64,000 nt of DNA. Source: Saksenaea vasiformis B4078. Taxonomy: Eukaryota; Mucoromycota; Mucoromycetes; Mucorales; Saksenaeaceae. Positions 11,250 to 22,555 of the stretch are shown here, one piece after another. How positions within the stretch are numbered: the stretch's first letter is position 1; every line of letters starts with the position of its first letter. The stretch spans positions 168,054-232,053 of the forward strand of contig JNDT01002264.1 of NCBI GenBank assembly GCA_000697055.1, written 5' to 3'. Under the pieces are notes generated by a model. The model worked only from the letters and a program-made list of their open reading frames with translations. It did not search any database and was not told where the DNA came from. The translations under genes and the position numbers were made by a program.

Positions 11250-13445
11250 TGAACTATTACTACGGGAAATGGCTATTTCGCTTTGACAGAACAGGCACTC
11301 CTGTCAGAAGGTAACAAAGTGTGGTGCATTTCCCGTAATACGCACGACTTACACTGAAATTGAGAAAAAACGAGAGAAACGGCATAACATCGTCTGTTTT
11401 CTCTTCAAATTTTCCTGGCATGCCAGTTGTTCCTTTCTTGCACAGTACATACAAGTTTGGTTCCGGTGACGATAGACACCAATGACGGATAGCGGTACCT
11501 TTCTTTAAAGTTAGGACTAGATGGTAGCGCAGGTTTCCCATGGCAGATCGGTGAACCTGTAAACTTGGCAGAGGACTTGCAACAAGGCTATTTACCTCGT
11601 GCGAAAACCCCCATTGACCCCACACGGCCTACAGGCGCACTGACTTGACTTGGAAAACTTGTATGTAATCTTAGCAATCTTACCGTGCGCGTGCAAGAAA
11701 TGGATCTTGACGCAGGAAAACCTCTCGAATTTTCCATACTCGAACTTATCCGCGATTTCTTTTAACATCGCCAACGCTCCAAACATCCCTTTTATGTGAT
11801 CAAACCCTTTCTTTCTTTGGTCAGCTTTTTTTAGGCCGTTTGAAGTCTCCAACAACACGAGCTCTAAACCACTGGCGTCTCGCAAGCGCACTACGCCGTC
11901 CGCGTTATAACGATGCAGTTCGTCGTGACCGATCTTAGTAATTTGATTTGTCATGGAATGCAATTGCTCTTCTCCGGGAATAAAGCACAATTCATATCTG
12001 TGAGTCCGTTGGATCAAGTTTGTACACGCTCTTATTGCTGGCCAGATTATATAGAAATTCCATGTTGACTCACTATGACATGGAGATGGACAGCTCGGCT
12101 GATAAACGGTTTCACTACCAAAAGCGAGTCAACTACCTATCATGAACGTAAGATGGTACGTACAAGATCTTAAAGATCTCTTGTGCAAATAGCATCACTG
12201 CATTCTCTCGATCTACAACAGATGCTATCCCATTTGACATGAGTTCCAAAGTCTCCTGTGCAAATAATAGCAATGCTAAATTATTTGTCTGCAAATACAA
12301 CTTCATAGTGTCTCAGCGCTTACTGCATCTAGTACGCTATTGATATAATTCCTTGTAGCAACACAGAAAGAGTACTGTTTTTTCTGGATCTGACTTTCTC
12401 GTCGGAGTTTTTCTGTAGTTGAAGGTACAGATCAATAGGCAAAGCGGATCGGCAACGGACTCCATTTCCGCATTGTATGACGCATGCTCTTTCCGGGCTT
12501 TCGCAATTCTGAGTAAATATCGAATAGTCGATTATTGAGGCACCGCGATTATACCTATATTGGTTGAGATCTTCATCGCTCTGTGCTGCTTCAATGAATT
12601 TGCTCCAGTGGAGCCATATGGGTTCCGTTCCTTCTTCTTCCAGCTCCAGATCGCCAACCGAATGTGACGAACTTTGCGATAGGAATTGAGATTGCTGCTA
12701 TTTAACGTCAAGAATTTGAAAAATGGTCGTATAAATGCCTGATAATGGGTGACGTACTTCATTAATATCCGATCCGGTCTCATCATTTGCTGTTCGCCTC
12801 TGCAAGCTTTTAGTGATAGTGGAGGTGGGACTGACAGACCATTACCTTCTTTGGTGGGGCCACACCAGAATTCTCTTCGTTTTTTTCAATATTATGCTTA
12901 ATGCCCCTCTCCTGCATGGAAAAAAAGTGTTAGGTATAGCAGAGAGCCCTAAAATGTCCATTTTGGACCACTCGTATTTACCTCAGAGCCATAGACAACT
13001 TCGCCAATGTTACTGTGAACGATTTGAAAACCCACATCACCATAGTTCTCTCTAAGAGAATTAGTGTCAGTTTCAGAGGTTGGGTCCGCGTAATTAGCAA
13101 TAAGACGAACATCTTGTCGGCTATGACAGCTGAGCTTGAAGAGCGGTCATTGTCTGGATCCATTTGTTCTTTCGGTAAATTCAGCTCCCGCTATTTGTAA
13201 AACTATTGAGATGAGAGTCTCCATTAGCCGTATACTCTTTACGGATATCTTCCTCCAGTTTTTCACAAGGATATTGGCAGCTTTGCCAGCAACAGAATCC
13301 TCTTGGGAAAGCAGCTCAAGATCTCTCCGAACCAGAAACAATATCTGCGGTCGGGCTTTTTCCGGATAACTTCCAGCATAATGCAAGTAGATCTCTCGCG
13401 GTTTCCAGTCATCAGCCATCTTCTTCCTGAAGTAATCCATAACGG
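11250..13445 (-). pseudogene. Degenerate multi-exon gene of an unrecognised family
   Basis: Several coding-looking blocks lie in order on the minus strand: a start near 13438 (MDYFRKKMADDWKPREIYLH), a block at 13140-12980 readable as DVRLIANYADPTSETDTNS, an acidic block near 12690-12570 (GDLELEEEGTEPIWLHW) and a block at 12017-11690 with LELVLLETSN and KIHFLHAHG. GT-AG introns can be drawn between some of them. An in-frame TAG at 12700-12698 and frame changes elsewhere suggest the gene is broken, although an unrecognised exon structure is possible. The function is unknown. The pattern (an 'LLLLE' stretch, 'GAxAMLKEI', 'FLHAHG' before an intron) recalls large families of uncharacterised Mucorales proteins, from memory only. 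A second remnant lies at 17.46-17.86 kb. Confidence 0.45.
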
Positions 13446-13641
13446 TGTTGAGCGAGTTGCATGAGCTGCGTGAACCGCTTTGACATTATATTTCCTTTCT
13501 CATGACGTCATATGAACTCGTGTTCGCTTGCTTGTCACAAGTTAGGATCGACTCTCCCTATCTACTGTAGGTTCTAGAGTATTTGAGCGGCTACATTTTG
13601 CTCATGTCTTGGCGGCGCAAAAAGCAACATGTCTCTAATAG

Positions 13642-14079
13642 AAAAGGTAACTGCACCAGGAAGACTGATGCTCATCCGATTCCGTCAATACAATTTCTCG
13701 CGTACTGTACTCTGCGTGTGCCACTGTTTGCGATCAAGTTGACTTATCTGTGCCGAATAACGCAGTCTGTGGAGGGTGTGAGGTTTCTGAAAGTGACCTC
13801 AGTCTGTCAATTAGTCAGCTTCCTTGGTTGCTGGAAGGCAACTGGACATTCAGGCTGGTCTGCAGTCGGCACAGTAGATAAGCAACCAATGCTCTCGCTT
13901 AGCAGATTCGGAAAGGTGCTTCCTGTCTGAAAGTCAGGTAGATCTGCCAATTTGACAGCTTTCCTGGTTACAGAGTTGGTCGTCTGACCATGTAATGATT
14001 TGATCGCAAGCATCAGTTACTCCTTGATATTTGATACTTTCTATATGGCTGAAATTTGTTATTTCCATTCAGGGCTGGG
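13642..14079. repeat. 438-bp direct repeat, copy 1
   Basis: Bases 13642-14079 recur at 14222-14659 with only a handful of substitutions, for example CTGCACCAGGAAG against CTGCGCCAGGAGG and ATATGGCTG against ATATGTCTG. The identical core includes open frames on both strands, but I recognise no domain in them. No terminal inverted repeats or target-site duplication were seen at the unit borders, so this looks like a tandem segment copy rather than a defined transposon. Confidence 0.9.
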
Positions 14080-14221
14080 ACTCATCAAAACGAAACGTCA
14101 GGTATATATGCTGCGGTCCGGCGAAATTCACACTTTTGGACCGATTGATTCAAAGAGCACAGTCCCATGCTGACCATGTATCTCATGGTCGCAATTCTGT
14201 CGGGTCTTCGCACTATGTCCT

Positions 14222-14659
14222 GAAAGGTAACTGCGCCAGGAGGACTGATGCTCATCCGATTCCGTCAATACAATTTCTCGCGTGCTATACTCTGCGTGTG
14301 CCACTGTTTGCGATCAAGTTGACTTATCTGTGCCGAATAACGCAGTCTGTGGAGGGTGTGAGGTTTCTGAAAGTGACCTCAGTCTGTCAATTAGTCAGCT
14401 TCCTTGGTTGCTGGAAGGCAACTGGACATTCAGGCTGGTCTGCAGTCGGCACAGTAGATAAGCAACCAATGCTCTCGCTTAGCAGATTCGGAAAGGTGCT
14501 TCCTGTCTGAAAGTCAGGTAGATCTGCCAATTTGACAGCTTTCCTGGTTACAGAGTTGGTCGTCTGACCATGTAATGATTTGATCGCAAGCATCAGTTAC
14601 TCCTTGATATTTGATACTTTCTATATGTCTGAAATTTGTTATTTCCATTCAGGGCTGGG
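14222..14659. repeat. 438-bp direct repeat, copy 2
   Basis: Second copy of the unit at 13642-14079, in the same orientation with a 142-bp unique spacer and a 580-bp period. The near identity implies a recent event or ongoing homogenisation. Both copies end at the shared string ATTCAGGGCTGGG, after which the sequences diverge abruptly. Confidence 0.9.
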
Positions 14660-15488
14660 CTTCACAGGTGACAACCCTATCTTCAAATCCGATCATCAGA
14701 CTACGCCGTCCAATCTAGAGGGACTCACGCCTTCTTACAGTTGACTTGAATGGCGATGATGTTGTGCCGATTATATATTCTATAACTCAATTTTTTTTTC
14801 TACTCTGTACTGTACACCTGAGCCATCCCAATACACAAGTCCTATGTCACATTGCGCCTATGTCACATTGCGCGTTGCAGTTGTTTTAATCAGAAGTTAC
14901 TCTAAATCATACAAAGACTTATAATCCTTACTCGTGCCACAGTCGCCTCTGAATGCCAAGTCGAGCACTTATTGCTTCTCCATATGGTTAATATTGGCTG
15001 GTCTCTCAAACCATTCAGACGCGTTCTCATAACCCTGTTTTACCGTTCCTCCGTCTTTATACATCGTACCAAGCTTTGTACTAGCCGTCCGTAGCCCCAT
15101 TGCTGGCAGCCTTGTTCAACGCATCAAGACGAATATCTGTGCATAAGCCTTAAAGAGATGATGTTGAATAGCTATGGGGAAGCGGCGTTTGCTGCTACCT
15201 CCAAACGGCATTTCCTGCTTTTCAAAATCACTAGCTAAGATGAAAGATAATTTGCCCTATTAAATGGAGGCGGTTTAGATATAGCGCCGTGAATCAAACC
15301 TCAGCTTGAGGTCCTGGGGTTAATGTAAAGCAACTATCGTACTTTGAAGGAATATTTACATCAACCTGATATTGTTTTACGGTTTTAAGTTGAGTAAATC
15401 TTTGCACTGAGGAGTAGTTGTGTCTTTGGTTATGTGTATTTCGTTTATGTTCCAAATTATCACTGGATCCCTTTTTTTTTTCTTTTTT
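14660..15488. other. Gene-free spacer before the intact aminotransferase
   Basis: No domain or repeat recognised. Short unrelated frames only. A short in-place duplication, CTATGTCACATTGCG, occurs twice around 14842-14872. Confidence 0.35.
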
Positions 15489-16967
15489 TTACAATAACCT
15501 GCTGGTAGCTGCCTTCACGCTTTCAATCACCTTTTCTAATGCTAAATCTGTCTCTTCTTTTGTAATGGTAAGAGGTGGTATGAGACGTAATGTCTCATAA
15601 ATAGATGTTGTCAGGACGATAGTATCACGATGTAACGCTTCAGCAGCAACGGTGCTTGCAAACTTGGGTGGCGCTCCCAGAAATTCAATACCAATCATCA
15701 GACCCAGTCCACGGACGTCGACTTGCACCCCGTTGGGTACGCATTGGGGCAATTCGGATCGTAGGGCCGAGAAAAACTGCTCCGATCTAAACAGAAAAAA
15801 AGGTGGGGACATTACGGAAAGGAGAACGGTAACCGTTGGTTTACCTTTTGTTACAATTCTCCAGCAACTTTTCATCATCAAATACTTGCAAAGTTGCTTT
15901 GGCAGCTGCACACGCCACGGCATTGCCGGCATAGGTACCTCCCATTGAACCTGGTGGTTGTTGATCCATGATTGCTTTGCGTGACACGATCCCTGATAAA
16001 GGATAACCTGACGCGATCCCCTTCGCCATCACCAAGATATCGGGTATAACACCAAAATGTTCAACAGCAAACATTTTGCCTGTTCGACCAAACCCGGTTT
16101 GAACTTCATCACAAATCAAAAGAATATTGTGCTTATCACATATGTCACGCAAGCCCCTTAAAAAGTCTGTCAAAAGACGCGTCAGACACGGATTAACGAA
16201 ACTCTGACCAGTAGCTTACGGGTAGGTGGGACAACGTAGCCGCCTTCGCCTTGCACGGGTTCAACCAGCATGGCTGCCGTGTCCTGTGGAGCGGTTTGCT
16301 GTTTTAGGAGCAATTCAACTTGGTGCAATGCTTCATCAGCACATGTTTCGGGCGTGAACCGTGAAGGATCAACGCGATGCGGCATCCACTGCTGATAATA
16401 GGGAAATGGTGCCACGTGAACACCAGGCATCAGCGGGGCATAGCCGGCACTGTACACCGTTTTGGATGTTGTCATGGCCATGGTACCGAATGTACGACCG
16501 TGGTAGGATCCCTGGAATACGATAATGTTTTGCTTTTTGGTTGCATGACGCGCTAGTTTCACCGCTGCCTCAGCCGCTTCTGATCCAGAATTCCAAAAGA
16601 AAAAGGTATCCAGATCCTTTGAAGGCATCTTTGGTTTTAAACGTTCGATCAAATCCAACATAGGCTTTTGATAAAAGATATTCACTTGTCCATGAGACAG
16701 CCTAGCTGCTTGTTCTTGGACTGCCTTTACCACGGTAGGATGGCAGTGACCTACCAAGAAAAAACAACATGATTGGTTCTTCCCTTTTCCAGTTCATCTT
16801 CTTTCTTTACCAGTGCTGGTCACGCCGATGCCTGTCGAAAGGTCAAGGTACTTTTTTCCCTCCGCTGTCCAAACGAATGTCCCCTGGCCCCTTTCTATCA
16901 CCAACTCCGAACTACGACCGATACCACGAGCGATATGCCGCGCGCCAAATTGAGCAAGCTTGGACAT
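15489..16967 (-). CDS. Class III PLP aminotransferase, 4-aminobutyrate aminotransferase-like
   Basis: Predicted 435-aa fold-type I enzyme moving an amino group from an omega-amino acid such as 4-aminobutyrate to a 2-oxo acid. Four exons on the minus strand: 16967-16811, 16750-16220, 16166-15845, 15786-15489. Conserved sites in order: GHCHP (about residue 60), NSGSEAAEAAVKLAR for cofactor phosphate, YHGRTFGT, the EPVQGEGG loop, CDEVQTGFGRTG (DEVQ about 249-252) and the Schiff-base lysine in MAKGIASGYPL (about Lys278), then GGTYAGNAVACAAA. It resembles bacterial GabT-type enzymes and acetylornithine aminotransferases more than mitochondrial GABA transaminase, and the substrate is uncertain. The N-terminus shows no strong targeting peptide. 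It is the intact partner of the pseudogene at 9.4-10.7 kb. Confidence 0.9.
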
Positions 16968-17459
16968 GCTTTGAAAAAAAAAAAAAAAAAAGAGAGGAGA
17001 AGGAAAGCTACCCGTGGGTAAATGAGGAAAAAGCCTTCATTTGGATCATACCACCTAAAACCTTGAAAGCGACAGCCAATGATATCAAAGATTTTTGCTG
17101 ACAACCCCATAAAGTAAAATGGAAAATTTTGTTACATGCATCATGACGCATAGATACGGTGTTTCCAGAAATTCGCGTCTGGCGCAAATCGATGTCGTAT
17201 TCCTCCAAGAGTGAATCTCGGAAGTAAATGTTGCCACGCTGCTATTTGGATGTCGCGTTTCGAGCGAATTTTGTTGCACGAATTTAGTTTGTATGTACTT
17301 CGTCCTCCTTGTCACAAATACACTAAAACTTCATCCAAACTTTTTATGGAGATAAAAAAGGTGCTGTTGTCGATGGGTATATCAGTGTAAAGCCTATGGA
17401 TAATACCGTCAATGACAAAGCACTATCGCCTCGAAACGTCGAATTTCTATGCACCGCGT

Positions 17460-17862
17460 TTATATAAATTGACCGTGAAGAAGAGTGCTGCGCGCGACTT
17501 GCACTAAGCTCGAAAGAAACGTCAGAATAAGACAGAGAATCATCTGCCTTCCGTTCAAAGCTCTGCGGTATAGTGACACTGTTTTACTTGTACAGCAAAT
17601 GGATGCCTGCCCTGAAAATGATAGATAGATACCAGTGACGGGTGGGAAGAGCGTTTGCAGGCCATTAAGCTCATAACCTGTAGCATGCACTTTTACCATA
17701 TGCATGCAAGAAGAGGAATCGCAGTTCCCTCAATTTCAAAAGCTTCTCAGCACAGATGGCGCATCTATTTTGAGAATAAATGGAATAGAATGCTGTCGAC
17801 GTTAGTGGCGTGTTGCAAACAGTGAAGACCGAAAGTTGAGCCTTAAGAGATAGACTTTCCAA
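17460..17862 (-). pseudogene. Remnant of the same unknown family as 11.25-13.45 kb
   Basis: On the minus strand a block reading RELRFLFLHAYG is followed by a GTAAAA donor-like site, mirroring the FLHAHG-intron arrangement of the gene at 11.7 kb. Further on, HWYLS and a frame containing FERKADDSLSYSDV parallel HWCLSSPEPNLYVLC and FEEKTDDVMPFLSF of the other copy, but with an internal stop. It sits about 500 bp beyond the aminotransferase start, exactly as the other family copy sits relative to the aminotransferase pseudogene. It is too short and interrupted to be functional. Confidence 0.5.
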
Positions 17863-18308
17863 AAAGGCGAGAGGTCTTCCGAGTATAGCTTTACAAATAG
17901 CGAACTATTCTGGAAAAGTAACAGTCGATGTCAATTTCGGTTTCTTTTTCTTTTTCTTTTTTTTTTTTAGCACTGAAGACATCACGAGATACTGAGTGGT
18001 TCGCATATAATCCGTGTGACAAGGCGTCCTGTGGGAGAGCCATCTTAAGGACCGAAAATACTTTTCAGTGGATAAAAACTCAATATAATGCGAGTAACTT
18101 TTTCAAGACTGTCATTCATCAACTTGTTTCTTCCTGAAGCAGCTTATAACAAAATTGAGACGGAAGTGTGTACACGTTCTTCCTCTAACTTTCCTCTAAC
18201 TTTTTTGCGATGTATAAGTAAATATCCAGTCTTAGTTGATATAATGCCCTTATTTCATTTTAGTTATATATCCAACGCTACTTATCTTTTTTTCCTTTTC
18301 TTTTGAAA

Positions 18309-19989
18309 ATGTCGAGATGGGGACAGAACAGCTTCGACCATGAGGTGCAGGACGCCCTCTCCTCAACTACTGATCAGCTTGACGAGCTTGGGAATAAAGC
18401 ATATGTTGTCATTGCTGCTGAACGATCATTAATCCGAAAACTGGATTTTGTTTATGTAATGCCTTTCGTTGCAGTCGTCAGCTTCTTGCAAGTAAGCTAA
18501 AAGTCCCATGGAGAAAAAGTAGTAAATTCCCTTTATATTCCAGTTTTCTGACAAGTCCGCACTTAATTACTCTTCCGTATTGAGCATTAAAGAAGACACG
18601 GGGATTGACGATCGACAATATAGTTGGCTCAGTTCAATTTTTTACCTTGGATACCTGTTGTTTCAAGTAAGCGTGGTCTGTAGCGCTTGGTACTATTGTT
18701 TGCTTAATAACGCCTTGTAAATTCCTAATGCTATTTTGATCCAACGCTGGCCAGTTGGAAAATACCTGGGGGCTATGGTTGTACTTGCGGGTATCATGCT
18801 TCTATGCACTGCAGAAGGTAATAATTTCCAACATCTAGCCGCTCTTCGTTTCCTGCTGGGACTTTTTCTAGCTGGAACCTATCCGTGTAGCATTATACTT
18901 ATCAGCACCCTGTATCGTCGTTCTGAGCAAGCTGGGCGCATTGGTATGATTTCAATCTGTAATGGTATTGCAATCTCTGTCGGTGGCCTTGTTAGTTATG
19001 GAATTGGTCATATGCAAGGTATAGCTGGTAAAAGTGCCTGGCAATGGTAAAATCTGCGACCTACAAAACAATACTTTACGAAACGACTACTCTATCTGTT
19101 TCTTCAGGGTTATGATCATCTTCGGTGCCGTTACCGTATTCTTCGGCATTCTATGTTTCACTTTTATTGTCGACCAGCCTAGATCTCGTCTCCTGCGTCT
19201 TACACCTGAACAAGAGGAAATCATAGAGGCTCGACTACAAGATAACAATGTTGTGCGCACCAGGGAGATCAAAATCAAGCATATAGTTGAAGCTTTAACA
19301 GAGCCTCGGTTTTACTACTTCATTTTGATATCGTTTTAACCAACGTTCAAAATGGTGCTATGGTTGAATTTGGTGCTATTGTTACTGCTGGGTTCGGCTT
19401 TTCGGTACATTTGATCTCTGGCATTAGTTATCGCCTTACCAGCATTTTTCCAGGAATTAGATGCTATTCTTCTTGGAGCGCCTTCTGGAGTCGTCGATTG
19501 CTTTGTCATCATCCTTGCTGTATGGTACAATCGACATTATGGCCACACACTCTACGCTGCAGCATTTTTATCCTGTGTATCCAGCCTGGGTCTGCTTTTA
19601 ATAGTAGTTATTCCTAAAACCCAAGTGAAGTTGCTGGGGCTTTACCTTGCCTATGTCAATCCAGCATTTATTCTCTTTTCCTTACTTCTCTATCCAATAA
19701 CGTGTCTGGATATACCAAAAAGATCTTTTACAGCAGCGCTATCATGGTTACCTTTACGATTGGCAACTTTGCTGGACCTTTGACAATGGTAGGCTGGCAG
19801 AAGCCGCTGTACCTGGGAGGTATGATCGGTGCTATGGGCTCCAGTGCCGCTGCAGCTGTCCTTATGCTCCTTGCGCATAATGGAATGGCGAAATCCAACC
19901 GCGAGCGTCTTGCCAACCCGAAACTGGCAGTTAACACAGACGAAGATCTTACCGATGGCGAGAATACTAATTTCATTTATCGCCTGTAG
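18309..19989 (+). pseudogene. MFS transporter pseudogene (allantoate permease/Dal5-like family)
   Basis: The reconstructed product is a twelve-helix major facilitator of the anion:cation symporter group (allantoate, nicotinate and related permeases), with recognisable segments such as LDFVYVMPF, SALNYSSV, RFLLGLFLAGTYPC and GWQKPLYLGGMIGAMGSS. Apparent exons: 18309-18491, 18544-18666, 18721-19046, 19108 onward, and 19454 onward. Three lesions are visible. The acceptor before 18721 reads TGTAA instead of an AG. A one-base loss near 19335 turns the frame after LISF into TAA. A second frameshift (net two bases) occurs near 19691 before NNVSGYTKK. Downstream frames stay open to a natural TAG at 19987, so decay is recent. 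The first frameshift is in a T-run and could be a sequencing error, but the lost acceptor is not a homopolymer problem. Confidence 0.8.
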
Positions 19990-20308
19990 CTCACCCCAAT
20001 TCTATATTTTCTTCGGCGAATGTGCACCAAAATAAACGATATTCGCTATTTTAATATCTATATATGTCATGATATTATACTAATCATACATTGATCTCCG
20101 CGACTTCACCCATCTGGAATGTGATTACTGATATCACTTTTTTTTGGAGGATGGCCGGAGAAAACGGGCTATAATAGGAGTATCGTAACCCGGCGTTCGC
20201 TAGTATCAGCTGATACTATGTAGATAATAACACATTCAACTAGATATTTTGTTTTATTTTATCTTATATTCACCATCTTATCGTCATGACTTTTATAGAT
20301 AAAAGGTC
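19990..20308. other. Convergent interval between two pseudogenes
   Basis: AT-rich 3' flank of the MFS pseudogene and the Sel1 pseudogene. Nothing recognised. Confidence 0.35.
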
Positions 20309-22555
20309 CTAACTTGTGCAGACGTACAGTATATCCTTGACTAGTGGCTTTCTTACCCATTCATTCTCGTTGCTATACCCAGTATCTTCACTGTATCCAG
20401 GATCTTCCATCTCTTCAATCTTGCTTTGCGGATACTGGTCACCCTGATTCGCTGCCTTCTTGTACCACCCCATCACTTTGTCGTTATCAGCATCTACTGT
20501 ACACACTATGCGTGTGGATATGTGTTCCCAAGCTGAGCTTGCGCAGCTGCAAGTCCCTCATCCGCCGCCTTTTGGAACCACTCAAATGCTTTGGCGTAGT
20601 CACAGCGTACACCGTATCCGAACAAGTAGAGATATCCGAATCGATATTGCGAAAATTCACTTCCTTGATGTATTGCCTTTTTGTAAAGCGCCATTGCTTT
20701 AGCGTAATCATCGGGCACGCCATAGCCTTCGTGATACACCAATCCAAGTTGATGTTGCGCAAGCTCATTTCCCTGAACCGCCGCTTTTGTGTACCACTCA
20801 ATTGTATTGGAATAATCAATGTCTATGCCACACCCTTTCAGGTACGTAGTCCCAAGGCTACAATGTGCATCTACGTTTCCGCGATCGACAGCGTTTTGGC
20901 AATGCTCAAGCGCTTTTTTAAACCATTCTGTTGCTCTTCTTCGTTTCCTTCCACCCTAGTATCCCCAGCAACACAGCTCTTCCATCTTTGCTTGCCCAAT
21001 TCCATATCCATTGTCAGCCACCTTCCTATACAACTCGATTGCTTACTGTAATCTTTCTCCACGTCACGACCATATCTGTACATGTCTTCAGGTTTGGTTT
21101 ATACATCGTAACTACCTTGATCAGTCGCTTTTTGTGTACCGTTCAAACGCTTTCTTGTGATCTGTGTCCACATTCTTTCCAAAATAGAACATATCTCCAA
21201 GTTGGACTTGTGCATCTTTGTCTCCTTTTCCAGCTGCCTTTCCGATAGTATTACTGTTACCATCTGACTGATTTAGCCTGTCGTCCATTCCGCGATCTAT
21301 CGCTTTTTCTTCCGCCGCAGCATCATGGATGTTAGGTGTACCCATACTACCTTCGTACATATCTTCAAGTCTATTTCGAACATCCTCACTTCTGTGATCC
21401 ATTCTCTTTTCGCCCTGCCTAGTACTGTTCAAGTCGAGCGTATCCATGCTGTCGTTGGCGCAGCATGTATCTTCAGCTGTGTTTTGCATGACTTCATGTT
21501 CATAATGAACTGTTTTCGTATGCAATGTCTTATCTTTGTTGTAATCTATGTCCTCCGTCGAGCGATCCACTTTACTAGATTTGCCTTGCATATCATCTAT
21601 TTATTGCGTACATCCTTCGGAAGTTTTGGTGCACCTTTGATTGACTGATTCCCCGATATTATCGGGCTTGAATGCTTTGTCGTACACCTCTTTTACTTGT
21701 GTGCGTTCTTTGTCCTCCAAAATATTGTATATTGGCTTCAAGTATTTGAACCGGACAATTGCTGGCTCAGACTTAGTAGTTTGTATCCAGCTTTCTAGTC
21801 CACCTGCAAAAACGAGGCGTAGTCGCCGCCTAAAAACAAGGCTGTCTAGCAATGACAACAGGTGGGTACGATAAGTTCACCTATCACTCTCCAATATCTG
21901 TAATTTTTTGCGGCATTTGCAACATCTTCTGTCACAGTAGCTCCAAGCCGGACTATATTACGCTGTTCTCCCGTTTCACATGCAAGTATGCCACCTAAAA
22001 GTCAAGAAGCCACTAATCAATAGAGTGTATGGAAAGAGCGGGCTTGCAGTACCAAGCAAGATCCTTGAAGGATAGTAATAACCAAATCTTCCAAGCACGG
22101 TCTGCAATGCTTCGTACTTTTCCGTGTTGGTTTCTTCCTTCAGCGCAACCTGTACAGCTTCCTGGAGGCTAGCGGTTGTTTTGAGAGATTGCGGAGAAAT
22201 ATGTATCTGCACAATGTTCGTTTGTTGCCCTATCCGCGCGACTCCTTACCTCTCCCCAGGAAACATGAGAAACAGTGTATTCGGCTGTATTCATCTGAAC
22301 AGAAGTTCGGTTACACTTATGGGAGTAGTAACCGATCCGCACAGCAAGGTCGTACGCAGAGCTTTCGGAAGGAAGATTGCAGGCACTGTCATCAAGAAGT
22401 AATCCATTCAGGGCCCTGACCGTGCTGACAGTTTTTGTACGTGTGTATTGCACAAATTGTTCATTGCAAGGATAATCATGAATAAGTCTTTGCAGACTAT
22501 CGATCTCTATTGCAGAGTACTCGGCCGTATATCCATCCAAATGTAGACCTCGCAT
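20309..22555 (-). pseudogene. Sel1-repeat (TPR-like) protein pseudogene
   Basis: Read on the minus strand. The N-terminal part (22555-21600) begins MRGLHLDGYTAEY and continues across at least two introns with FGYYYPSRILLG and RNIVRLGATVTEDVANAAKN; I do not recognise the domain. The C-terminal part is a series of Sel1 repeats, for example KAAGKGDKDAQVQLGDMFYF, DYAKAMALYKKAIHQGSEF and DYAKAFEWFQKAADEGLAA. Sel1 repeats are 36-40-residue alpha-solenoid units that mediate protein contacts. The frame is disrupted several times: a frameshift and TAA near 21095-21130, a frameshift near 21035 (DYSK to AIELY), others near 20950 and 20520, and one near 21810. These make an intact product impossible without many unseen introns. 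Confidence 0.75.

Noticed and set aside
13642..14659. Direct repeats interpreted as retrotransposon LTRs
   Set aside because: Only 142 bp separates them, there is no TG...CA border, no primer-binding site and no reverse transcriptase or integrase sequence.
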